A DNA stretch of 64,000 bases from Myrica gale (Eukaryota; Streptophyta; Magnoliopsida; Fagales; Myricaceae), in contig OZ005608.1 of NCBI GenBank assembly GCA_963930655.1, positions 25,135,271 through 25,199,270 on the forward strand, in the 5' to 3' direction. Within the stretch, counting starts at the first letter, position 1, and every line of letters begins with the position of its first letter. The notes beneath the pieces were generated by a model that had not been told where the DNA came from, did not search any database, and saw only the letters and a program-made list of their open reading frames with translations. Positions 39,362-50,031 of this stretch are shown here, piece after piece. Both the position numbers and the translations under genes were made by a program.

Positions 39362-42300
39362 TCATGTGGGGGGTTGCCAGGTCCCCGGCCGAAACGACTG
39401 CCCAGATCCTATTGGCTCAGAAGACCTGAGAATAAAATTTGACATTGTAGAAACAATATTACAAAAGAAACTTCTTCATGCAAAAACTTTCTAATGAACT
39501 CAACCCCCCACCCCCTTTCTTCTTCTGCAGCTGTTCCCTCCTCTCTTTTGATACATTACATGGGAAATGAAGTCACACTTGGTTCCCATTTCTTTTGGCT
39601 TTGAAGAGATAGAAGAAGGGCATTGACAACATTTTCAATATCTTCTTGTTTTTTCATGTCTTTAAGGTCTTGGCTACACCAAGGATAGAACAAGAGGTGT
39701 TAACATCAGTGAACTTACTCTTGGTCTGGTCTGACTGGTTTTGCTTTCTCTGTTGGTCTCTCTTTAGAGTCCCTGTAGTTGAAACATGTGATATGAGATG
39801 CAGGTCACACAAATAGAGCTTCCACATTACATACAAGACATAGATAAGAATAATTTTATTTCTACACAATCCAAAATAAAATGAGTCAAGGAAATATATG
39901 CTAAACTAATGTACCAATCTAATGTAGTTCAGTATAGTATCAATGCTATACCCTTCAAGGAATACAGCTTGATTATTACTTCATCATAGAAGATCATAAA
40001 ATGGAAACCCACCTCACGCCATCCGTTGCATCAGATGCTTCCTTAACTTGGTCACCTTGACAACAATCACCACAATGTAAACGTAGTTAGCATCCAAAGC
40101 ATAAGGCATCTTCTAGTTGATAAGAACACAAACCAGATAAACAGCATAGTTAAAAAACCATTTCCTGCTAAGAGAAAAGGAAGGTGGTAGGGGATATAGG
40201 TGGATAGTTGACTATGATTTTTTTACGAGGAGATAGGTTTTAACACTTGTCCTCTTGAGGAATAACAACGATAAAATGGAAGCCCCAAGCTCAGCTAGAA
40301 GCTTAAGTTAGATATATAATAGAGAGCGGAAAAAGAAATGAATCAATCTGTCAACAAAATCCCACCACGGCATCATTTACCAATTCAAATTAACAATGTC
40401 CAGTCCAAATCAGCATTTTTAAGGAGGCTTGACGCAGTTCGTTTGTTCGTATGGTTTTAGGTCTTTGCTGAATCAATCTGCAATAAAAAGGATATTTTGC
40501 TTCTTTTTATAGTAACCACCAAAATTCATCTGGACTTAAATGAACTGTTTCCATCAGATATCAGGTGTGTGCAGAGTTATAAAATAGATTTCACTATCCT
40601 TTTTTCTGAAACACACATCCTACTTTCACGTTCAAACATAACAGATCATACGTGCTAATTTATAAGTAGATTAAAAAAAATTGTAGTGACACTTACATAG
40701 AAAATAATACGGTTGCCATGAGTACATAGTCACATATACCTATTACAAAGTTCACTAAGAATGTGGCACAACAATACAGTTCTATATACCACTGTGTTCT
40801 GATCCTGACTGAACTACACAGGTAAAGTGCATCAGGCTACATTGGTAACATATTCCAAATCCGAACAGAAAACATGCATGTGGAATTGTGCACGGCATTT
40901 CATACATGTCAGCTTGAGATCCCATGATCGTGACCATAAACGGTGATGTTTGATTGTTAAAATTTTGGGACGTTGGAGTTGGTGAAAAGGTGAAGAGATA
41001 AATGATTTGAATGAATTTTTTTATAGGCTTAATATACACGTGTGCCCTTGGGGTTTAATGTTTTCTTAGAAATACCCCAAAGGTAATTTTTGTCATCCCA
41101 CCACCCCTGAGTATACCCCATTTCCCCGTTATACCCCTCCGGCAATATTCCATCTATTTTTTGACGGAAATTGATGATGTGGATCAAGTGACCACGTTAC
41201 ATCCAATTAAAATGCAACACGTGTTTGCAACTGCTGACTGAACGAAATTTATTTTCTAACTCCATATCCACGTCACTCCTCTCCATAGCAGTTTACCGAA
41301 ATGCCCTTAAATCCACATTACCTAAATGAAAACTAACTCCAAAAATCGAACAGACATTCGCGACCCGATAAAGACCCACGGACATCTATTCAACTTTTTC
41401 CCCCAAATCAGTTCTAGAACCCTAGATACAGATGAAGGAGAAGGAGAGGTTGATTGAGAAAGCGATCATGAAGAAACTAAATCTATGGAAGAGGACAACG
41501 AACAGAAGGTGCTGACAGTTTCACGTGTTCAAAACCCCCAGATCCAGATGTACTCTTTTTTGTTCGTGACCCATTATGCCCTACAGGAAAAGGACGAGGA
41601 CGATGAACAGTCATCTCAGTCTCAACCCGTCCAGAGCTACCAAACCCCTCCGATTCACCCACATCTCAACTGTGTGCCGATAATCTGAACCAAAACCCGA
41701 ATCCTTCTGTCATCGAACTCTATGGGAACGGTCGGTGCCATAAGATAAACCTCTAATGACTGCACATATCAATTGTGACAAAAAGCGACACCCCTGCTCA
41801 GTCTTTGAGAATAACAAATCCACAAATCTTCGAAATCATGCCAAAATCCAACTCAAGTATTAAATTAAGCCACATTTCAATATTTCCATCACTACCCGAT
41901 TGGCTTATTTTCCTTATCTCCACAGAGAATCTTCAGGCACTGATTCATTGAAAGAAGGATTTGTGTGTGCATATATGGCGTAAAAGCCTTGGTGTCCTTT
42001 GAAAAAATTCTCCCACAAGGGAGCCAACAACAGAGGCCCTTTTGTCAAGAACATGAAAGCCAAAAAACGTAACACAGAAACCCATCCCAGTGAAAAAGGC
42101 CACCCCTTTTGTCTAGAACCCTGATTTGGGGGAATAAGTTGAATAGATATTCGTGGGTCTCTATCGGGTCGCGAATGAGTTTGTTCGATCTTTGGGGTTA
42201 GTTTTCATTTAGGTGATGTGGATTTAAAGGCATTGCGGTAAACTTCTATGGAGAGGAGTGACGTGGATATGAAAGTGGAAAATAAATTTCGTCCAATCAG

Positions 42301-45300
42301 CAGTTGCGAACACGTGTTGCATTTTAATTGGATGTGACGTGGTTACTTAGTCTACATCATCAATTTCCATCAAAAAATAGAAGGAATATTGCCAGAGGGG
42401 TATAACGGGGAAAAGGGGTATACCACAAGGGTGGTGGGACAACAAAAATTACCCTAGTGGTATTTCTAAGAAAACATTAAACCCCAGGGGCACGCTTGTA
42501 TATGCCTTTTTATACTTATTATAGTGAAAATGGATGATTTGATAGGGAGAGAATATTTTGTAGTTATTATATTAGGCCAACAGTTTGGGGTGCGGCTAAC
42601 AAACACCACCTAAATTTCAGAATATTGATATAAGTTGGACCAGATCACTGAACTACAGATTGCAGGAAGGAGAAAGAAACCATAAACTAGTAAGGGGAGA
42701 TTAAAGTGAGACTTTGGTCACTTTGACACAATGATATATAAAAAATTATCACTTATACGCAATATTTCTGTGGAAGAGTATAATACCTTCTGATGCAGCT
42801 GGAAATTGCCGAATGAAACTTTTCAAGTCTGGACCTCCAACTTTACCTAGCCAATTGCAGTAAAACTATCCATTATTGATAAACATTATATTAAATTCGC
42901 CAAAGAAAATAATTTGGCAAACAGCTGACCAGTGGTGCTGGTTTTGCGTCTATTCCCTTCTTTGGTTCTCTTTTCCTCCTCTTCTTTCTTGAGAACTTTT
43001 TGAAATAAAAACAATACCTGTTAAGTTCTCTGTATAATGCTGAAAACGCATAATTAAAGATCTTGATAGCAAGTCTATGTTCAACTCTTTAACAATGTTA
43101 TAGTCATCAAAATGGATTGTCATCCCATGGAGAAAAGCACAAACCACATTTAGTGAGGTAAAACAAAAACAGAAAAATGGAGAAGTTGGCTCTCCATCAT
43201 TACGCCTGCAATGTATAGTGCACTATTATAAAAAATGCAGATCAGTTTCAAAACTTCTCCCACATTTTTGTACCTTAAGGAATCACAATCGTAAACCCCA
43301 AAGGATTTCAAATTGGGATTTTAACATCTATGAAGCAATCGTTTCTTCTCCCTTACTAAACTAGGACCAATATTCCTTAAAATCACAGAGATAAATGAAC
43401 AGCTCAATTACTAATCTAGAGCATTTGGGAGCAATATATCCGCAGTATTTTCTACATAAAAGAACAAGAAAAGTAGATGCTTTAAGCTTTCAATATCCTA
43501 TCATCAATCAAAGGGATACAAGTAAACGAAAAAAGGTTTAACATAGCTTTTATATTTGACAATAGGGTAAAAACTATGCCTTTCAACAGAAAAAAAATTA
43601 TAATCATGCAATTTTCAGATTTTCATGTTCTGTTCCACCGTTTTAATGACGCGGGGAGAAAAGCTTTTTCTATCAACCAGCAGATAAATGGTCACCAACA
43701 CATGAAGTAGATAATTTGCAAGAGAGTGGTAGAAGAAACAGAGAACAGTCGAGCAATAGAAGAAGTAACACATACAAGCAACATTCTGTCGAATTTGTTC
43801 ACGTCTAGCTTCCAGCTCCATCATTTCCTGAAGACGGGATCAACTGAATTGTCAAATAAAATGCAGCATTATTAAAAAATAAGTGTCTTCAAGCAAGACT
43901 TAGTTCTATACCAACAAGGCGACAAGTGTCTAATGCAGCAAGGACATCCAAGTTTTAAATCGTCTCATCACAAGAAACCTTCTGGTTGGACCAGAAAGTG
44001 GACTCTAAACTCCATGATATTTATTAGGCACTCTACTTTTCCTCCAAGCCAAAATTAGAGAAGCATAAAATTAAATAGTAATATCAGCTTCTGAGTTTTG
44101 ACTGTCACTAAGAAACACATGATCAAGCCAGATCTTCAAAAACGTTAAAATAGCCGCCAGGATTTACGGGTCAACAAATTAACAAGATTGCAGAAAGTTC
44201 AATAAAGCATCAGAGAGATTATGCTTTATTATTTCCTCTAGGGAGAGTGAGTCTTAGAGCCTGAAAGATGCTAAGACAGTCCCAACACAAACTGGTCAGG
44301 ATACACGGGTCAAAAAATTAAGAAGACTCCAGAAAATGACTTATATTGTCCGAGGGAAGTCCAGAAAGACGATGCTATGATTTCTAAGACAGTTAAACAT
44401 TATTGAATTCAACCCCCAAGGGTTTGGTGTGGTGGTAAGGCTTCGGCTTGGGTTCTAACATGTCCCAAGTTCGAGCCCCAACATCCCCATTATCGCCCTT
44501 GACTTATCTGCTCCCTGGGTTGTGGGGTCGGTCCAGTGGGCCGGGGTTTGTACTTCAGGGTTGGGCCAAAAGGGTCCGGCTTTGGGGAATTTCCTCGTCA
44601 TAAAAAAAAAACATTATTGAATTCAAGGTTGAACTCACTCTTGACTTATGGCCAAGACACTGGGCCATCACATCAGTTTTAGTTAGAGGTGAGTAAGATT
44701 ACTGACTTAACGCCAGCATCATCAATTTAATGACAATTTTTCTCTCTTAAGAGACACTAGAGAGAAGAATATATGCTGTTCAAATGAAATTTCAATCAAC
44801 TTGTAAACAAATTCAAAAGGAAAATGGTTCATGAGCTGAAAATCCTAGTAGCCAACCAGAAAAAACAGGGGATACCCGAAAGTAGCAGTCATAAGGAGAT
44901 TGCTGTCCAGATAACTCACAGAGAGAGAGAGAGAGAGGAGAGAGAGAGTGCAAAGTCACTCCCCGAGTGCTGTCCAGAGCAACTAATTTAACAAATTATT
45001 TTTTTTCTTCTGTTTTTTAAGGCAAGGGTAACAGATATTTTATCTTACACCAAAATATGACCTACAATCTTGAAGGCATGACATTAGTTCCGTCCGAAGA
45101 GGGTGAGGGTTAAATAGGACTTCCAGAGAAGAAATCTCCAATTTACCTCGGGGGTTGGAGCCTTTTTGCGCTGCCCGTTCAGCCAACATATCCATTCAAC
45201 TGCAGCAAGCAAATGGAAAGCATACATAAAAAAAATTGGACTCCCTATTGGAACATATTTATAATAGAAATCTATAAGGATGTCTATCAGCTCAAATATT

Positions 45301-45801
45301 AACTATCATCAACTGTTCTAGCTAGACTGATCAAACAAAAACAATACATCAATTAATAGTTAGTGACAATCTTTAAGCAGCAGTAACTGAGAATTTGGAA
45401 CTTAAAGCACGTAGTACTTGCCTAAAAAAGACCAATTACCTGGAATGGAAGTTGGATCATCCTCTCCCTTGAACGCCACCCACCTTTTCTCCTTCACTGG
45501 CCCATTAAGAAATTGACAGCATAAATTCACTCTCGGCAAATAATAAACACAGATGAATTATACAGACAGCCACATATGCTACATTTCGCCACAAAATGAG
45601 AGATTTTGTTGCTTACATTGAATGAAGCTAAAGCGCAAATACATGGTGAACAATGAGCAAATAAAGGATTGAGATTTAGACCCACTTACTGATACCATCA
45701 ATCTCTTCCTTTCTGGTGAAGTACCGGTTGCCTGCTTTGTCCAACCCCGCCAGTGTCCGCTGGCTGAAGTACCCAGCAATCCTCGCAAACAGCTTCGACA
45801 T
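39362..45801 (-). CDS. NDUFAF2/B17.2L-like mitochondrial complex I assembly factor
   Basis: Paralogue of complex I subunit NDUFA12 that acts as an assembly chaperone of NADH dehydrogenase in mitochondria. Nine small exons (45690-45801, 45440-45496, 45147-45199, 43776-43827, 42930-42995, 42787-42846, 40013-40055, 39719-39772, 39362-39425) join in frame to 186 residues. The N-terminus reads MSKLFARIAGYFSQRTLAGL, then AGNRYFTRKEEIDG and KEKRWVAFKGEDDPTSIPVEW, the B17.2 core, and NGQRKKAPTPEEMMELEARR. A charged helix (KKEEEEKRTKEGNRRK) leads to VGGPDLKSFIRQFPAASEG, a polar linker, and the conserved end GQSFRPGTWQPPT. Intron 3 (43828-45146) contains a SINE; intron 6 (40056-42786) carries a MITE split by a Mutator-like element. 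No coding lesion seen. Identification by recall of plant homologs and the B17.2 pattern. Confidence 0.92.
40942..42610. mobile_element. Family A Tourist-like MITE interrupted by a Mutator-like element
   Basis: Left half 40942-41025 begins GGTGATGTTTG and contains GGTGAAAAGGTGAAGAGA; right half 42515-42610 contains TATAGTGAAAATGGATGATT and ends CAAACACCACC. Put side by side they follow the family A interior order. TAA flanks the ends (40938-40940 and 42611-42613). The interruption is the element at 41026-42506 with its target duplication. All of it lies in intron 6 of the NDUFAF2-like gene. Confidence 0.72.
41026..42506. mobile_element. Mutator-like element with about 395-bp terminal inverted repeats
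   Basis: A 1,481-bp element. The left arm (about 41026-41425) and right arm (about 42112-42506) are inverted copies, sharing for example GGGGTTTAATGTTTTCTTAG and ACACGTGTTGCATTTTAATT-type blocks and ending at CCCCCAAATCAG next to CTAGAACCCT. The 8-bp repeat TTTTTATA flanks it at 41018-41025 and 42507-42514. The unique centre of about 690 bp has only short frames, one at 41485-41688 with an acidic stretch (EDDEQSSQSQ), and no transposase. It is therefore non-autonomous, possibly with captured DNA. It is inserted inside a MITE. Confidence 0.88.
44413..44610 (+). mobile_element. tRNA-derived SINE with 16-bp target duplication
   Basis: A 198-bp short retroposon. A box-like GGTGTGGTGGTAAGG lies near its start and B box-like AGTTCGAGCCC about 45 bp on, as in polymerase III promoters. 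It ends TTTCCTCGTCAT plus an A tail of nine. ACATTATTGAATTCAA is repeated exactly at 44397-44412 and 44611-44626. It sits in intron 3 of the NDUFAF2-like gene, antisense to it. The perfect duplication suggests a recent insertion. Confidence 0.93.
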
Positions 45802-46424
45802 CTCTGTTTTCAGATATTCAATTTGGACTCGCTAATACCATCGCCTTTGCCTGCCGAGAACAGCAATCAAACGATGTGGAGACCAAAACGATGAGAGCAG
45901 TGTCCAGAATATAGTCGTTTGCAGGGTTGAAGGGAAGACCTGAGTTTCGTTTAATTGGGTTTTGTGTTTTTTTTGAATTGTTTGGTTGTCTGTATATTCC
46001 GTACTTATGCCATGTTAAGCCTAAACGTTCTGCCGTTTAGGGCTCTTTTTGATCGTCTTAAGTAATCGTTTTGATATATTACGCTACCCTTTCCTAGGTC
46101 TCCCTCGATTCTCCCGGTGACTAAGCTGTCTCTCAGATTGACGGGTCCGTTCAGAAGCAGCATAACAGTTAGTCTTGCCGCGACCGCAGAATCAGTCCTC
46201 CGCAGTGTCCTCCAGACTTCTGGAACCTAGAATCTCCGATGCTGAAAAATTTGTCTCCTACAAAAAGGACCCAGTTACCCAAGGTAGACTTCTAAAACCC
46301 TCCTAATCCCTCACTATCTTATCCACCACCCACAGGTTTTTTGCAGCGACCAAAATCCCACCCACAAAATCAAAACCTTTATTAACAGAATCGATCAAAA
46401 ATTGTTTCTTTCTTTGACACAGTA
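45802..46424. promoter_or_regulatory. Divergent intergenic region, NDUFAF2-like / ATP synthase gamma
   Basis: About 620 bp between two outward-facing start codons, holding both promoters and 5' UTRs. No clear TATA box was found on either strand. Both products serve organelle bioenergetics (mitochondrial complex I assembly and chloroplast ATP synthase), so shared control is conceivable but not shown. Confidence 0.5.
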
Positions 46425-47543
46425 ATGTGGGTCTCTGCAAAATCTTTAGTTTTTAACATTTCTTCTCTTTCTTTTCATTCCCACCAAAACCTGTTCCCTG
46501 TTTTGCCCCATTTCCCAGTTCCATCTGGTCTATCTCAATCTTCGCAAACAACCCTAGTTTATTGCGGTATCCGTGAAATCCGGCACCGGATTGATTCTGT
46601 AAAAAATACCCAGAAAATCACTGACGCAATGAAGATGGTCGCGGCTGCAAGGGTCCGACGAGCTCAGGAGGCGGTCATAAATGGCCGGCCCTTCTCGGAG
46701 AACCTAGTAGAAATGTTATACAGCATAAACGAGCAGGTTCAATTAGAAGATATGGATATTCCTCTAACAATTGTTAGGCCTGTCAAGAAAGTTGCCCTTG
46801 TGGTTGTCACCGGTGATCGGGGTCTCTGTGGTGGTTTCAACAATTCAATTATCAAAAAGGCTGAGGCCCGGATCGCTGAATTGAAGCATCTTGGATTGGA
46901 TTGCACTGTAATCAGTGTTGGCAAGAAGGGTAATTCGTATTTTAGGCGGAGGGATAATGTTGAGGTGGATAGGTTTATTGAAGGAGGGAGTTTTCCAACG
47001 GCAAAAGAAGCCCAAATGATTGCTGATGATGTCTTTTCACTATTTGTCAGTGAAGAGGTTGATAAGGTTGAGCTTGTGTATGCCAAATTCATGTCGTTGG
47101 TTAAGAGTGATCCGGTGATTCATACATTGCTTCCATTGTCACCGAGGGGCGTTGTTTGTGATGTGAATGGCAATTGCGTTGATGCCATGGAGGATGAGTT
47201 CTTTAGGTTGACGACTAAGGAGGGGAAGCTGGTTGTAGAGAGGGACCATGTAAGGGCACAGAGGGAGAAGTTATCTCCACTTTTGCTATTCGAGCAGGAT
47301 CCAGTTCAGATTCTTGATGCCATGATGCCCCTTTACTTAAATAGTCAGATTTTGAGGGCCTTACAGGAATCGCTGGCAAGTGAGCTTGCGGCGAGGATGA
47401 ATGCCATGAGTAATGCCTCTGATAATGCAGTGGAGTTGACGAAGACTCTTTCCACTGCCTACAATCGGGAGAGACAAGCAAAAATTACTGGTGAGTTATT
47501 GGAGATTGTTGCGGGAGCTGAGGCACTACGACAGTCTGACTGA
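46425..47543 (+). CDS. Chloroplast ATP synthase gamma subunit, probably the ATPC2-type isoform
   Basis: Central rotor stalk of the thylakoid F-type ATP synthase. The gene is intronless and encodes 372 residues. About 46 N-terminal residues, Ser/Pro/His-rich, look like a transit peptide. The mature part begins GIREIRHRIDSVKNTQKITD and includes VVVTGDRGLCGGFNN and the C-terminal QILRALQESLASELAARMNA. The plant-specific redox insert is present: Cys245 and Cys251 in CDVNGNC followed by the acidic EDE. I favour ATPC2 over ATPC1 because of the unusual stretch VERDHVRAQREKLSPLLLFE and AMSNASDNAVELTKTLS, but this is judged from memory. ATPC1-type and ATPC2-type may differ in light regulation in Arabidopsis. 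Start chosen as the first ATG, preceded by AACACAGTA-type context and in-frame transit sequence. Confidence 0.93.
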   Translation: MWVSAKSLVFNISSLSFHSHQNLFPVLPHFPVPSGLSQSSQTTLVYCGIREIRHRIDSVKNTQKITDAMKMVAAARVRRAQEAVINGRPFSENLVEMLYSINEQVQLEDMDIPLTIVRPVKKVALVVVTGDRGLCGGFNNSIIKKAEARIAELKHLGLDCTVISVGKKGNSYFRRRDNVEVDRFIEGGSFPTAKEAQMIADDVFSLFVSEEVDKVELVYAKFMSLVKSDPVIHTLLPLSPRGVVCDVNGNCVDAMEDEFFRLTTKEGKLVVERDHVRAQREKLSPLLLFEQDPVQILDAMMPLYLNSQILRALQESLASELAARMNAMSNASDNAVELTKTLSTAYNRERQAKITGELLEIVAGAEALRQSD

Positions 47544-48510
47544 TTTATCGTTCTATTTCATCCTGTGAGAGTGTGAGCTCTTTTTTGTGAGAGTTTCCTT
47601 CGCGTCTAGAATATTGGAAGCTTTGTCGTGCATGAGTATCCCCTGCTCTTCGTAACTCATTTTTGAAGACTGTTGTTAGGACCATTATTTGGTGGACTAG
47701 ACTAATTGTCTAGAAAGATAAATCCTTCTTGGCAGAAGTACATTGTCTACTTATCCCATCACTATCCTAGCATGCGACATAAGTGGGATCGATACTGGGT
47801 ACTTAGTAACTCACCCTTGCCTGTAATAAGCACTATAGTGACTAATCTATCTTTGTCTCATGTTTTCTCAGAAGCTATCATTCGCTAATGGAAATCATTG
47901 ATGGGGTTTTTGGGTTTTGGTTGTTCATCGATGGTTGTACAAGTCTCGTCCATACTTTTTTTTTTATCTCAAGGAATTTCCTTGGTTTAGTTTTCCTTTT
48001 ATGGGGATTGGTTCAGGTTTTGCTGATATGAGGAATTCGAAGGCAACCCAGGCTCCTTGATGTAGGCGAAAACTCAAACGTAGGCCCTAGAACTAATATA
48101 GAATCTACACTCTAGATCCACACACAATGCTATTTCATAAATAAAAAACTTGCATGCATCTTAAAATAAGTAGCTTACTGATAACTAGAATTAAATTTGG
48201 AGTTTCTTTCCTATTTCTATTTTTCTTTCCTCCAATATATGGAGCCAAATTTAGCTAAAACAGATAGTGCCTCCAGAACAGAAGTGGAGAGGACAGGGAA
48301 ACAGTCAAACAGGAGCTCGGTGGGAAAGGGTGAGGACCCTCGCAGTACATAAATGAATTTAGACACAGAAATTGCAGAAAAAAAAAGACACAGAAATTGC
48401 AGAAGGTATCAGCAGGTATAAATGAACCTGACAGATGGTGTGGTGGGGAAGCTGGGTCAAGAGTTAGCCTAATAGTGCATAAAGATTAAAGAGACAATTC
48501 GTCTATAATT
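47544..48510. other. ATP synthase gamma 3' flank and intergenic DNA
   Basis: The first part is 3' UTR. The rest shows no exons or bordered elements. It contains a short tandem repeat of GACACAGAAATTGCAGAA near 48361-48402. Confidence 0.4.
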
Positions 48511-48780
48511 TGGCCGGCAAGATTAGCATATATTCGTTTTCACACTTTTTTTCAGGATTCTAAGGGGATTTTGTTTGTCGAAATTTAGGAGAATATTTTT
48601 AAAATTTTGGAAATCTTGTAGAGTTAGAAATTTTTTGGAGTTTGTGAAAAGATGTTATAATTTTGAAATATTTTAAATAATTTTTTAAAATTTTAAGGTA
48701 GTTATAGAGGGTAATAATTGTAATTATTTGGCCGGCAAAACTAGGATATATTCGTTTTCACACTTTTTTTTAAGGATTCT
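48511..48780. repeat. 50-bp direct repeats separated by about 170 bp
   Basis: ATTTGGCCGGCAA followed by ATATTCGTTTTCACAC occurs at about 48511-48560 and again at 48728-48780. The second copy forms the left border of the family B repeat, so the left end of that element appears to have been duplicated or the element inserted next to an older copy. Confidence 0.7.
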
Positions 48781-49050
48781 AAATATATTCACAAATCTAC
48801 CACCGAACATATTCAGAATTCAAACACAAACACCAATATATTTTACACAATCTCCAACAATTTTTTAATTTTTTATTCAACATAAATTTTCTTTCTATAC
48901 TTTTTCACATAATTCCAATATTTTTTTATTAAACAATTACATCAAATCATTTCTCTCTCCACTTTACACAAACACCAATAAAATAATATTTAACATAAAA
49001 ATTCACAACTTCTCTAAAATCTTATATTTTTACTCAAAACGAACATAACC
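48751..49050. mobile_element. MITE-like repeat, family B copy 2
   Basis: Matches 22541-22840 in the same orientation over about 300 bp. Imperfect inverted ends: left GGATATATTCGTTTTCA, right AAACGAACATAACC. AT-rich, no coding capacity. Confidence 0.65.
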
Positions 49051-49849
49051 TATAATCAAAAGTTTAAATGATCCGATAGATAACAATTTCGAGACAGACA
49101 AATGGGATATAGAACTATTTATTTAAGCAGCTCTCCCTTATGTGTTCTCTTCTCTCTCAGTCCCTCGGTCTATAAAACAATGAAAAAGAGTAGCGCTAAA
49201 ACACTTGTACACATATAACAGTTATGTTTCACGTTTAATTGCTGGAAAATCTGGGTAGACTCTTTTTTCTGAGCAATATGCTCTGCAGTTTTCAGCACAA
49301 ACTTGTCAGCTGCTAATTTTGCCTCCCAGAATAGCTGTCACAATAAACGCTAGAGTGGCCCCCTTCTCATCTTTTATATTTACCTAATTTCAATAAATTG
49401 TCGCCTACTGAACCTGCTTCTGCATTAGAGGTTGTACCATTAGCAGAAATGAACCATCACAGTGATGCACGAGTCCATCATCTCAGTATCGAGGATTTTG
49501 TTTCGGAGTTTTACTGTCAAATTCTGATTCAAAAGCCAAATATTAGAGCTTAGAAAAAAAAATTACAGCGCAAAAAGGCTGTTCTTGAAAGTTGAAACCC
49601 AACGAACAGAAAGAAGGCAGAGCATGAGGTGCGCCATAAGGACAGGTGGGATCAGAGTACTGTCAGCCACATGGTCCCACCAACATACTGCATATTTTTA
49701 TGGCCGCCTCTGTAAAGCAGTGCCGAAGTGAAGGATTCAGCCTCCATGTTAGGAATCTAGCCTCTCTCACCGATCTCTTTGAAAGGAAAAAGGTAATCTT
49801 TTCAAGAAAACATACTCCCATTAAAATCAGATATCACCGTGAACATTAA
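49051..49849. other. Intergenic, no gene seen
   Basis: No supported exons or repeats; short frames only. Confidence 0.35.
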
Positions 49850-50028
49850 GAGTGTGTTCGGTTAAGGTGTATTCTGAAGATTTTTTGTGTTTTGAGAATT
49901 TTTATGTGATGTTAATTTTATTGGTATGCGTATTGTAGTTATATTTATGTGGTGTGAAAAATTATGTTTGGTTGTAGAATCTTGAGGATTCAAAAAATCC
50001 TGAGAATTCTTCCTAAACGAACATACCC
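49850..50028. mobile_element. Harbinger-like MITE, family C copy 2
   Basis: Exactly 179 bp, the same length as the copy at 13519. Ends are GAGTGTGTTCGG and CGAACATACCC, with TAA on both sides (49847-49849 and 50029-50031). Interior contains TTATTGGTATGCGTATTGTAG, shared with 62277-62469. Confidence 0.85.
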
Positions 50029-50031
50029 TAA

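Noticed and set aside
41485-41688. A 67-residue frame in the centre of the large Mutator-like element
   Set aside because: Short, low complexity, no transposase or captured-gene similarity recognised.
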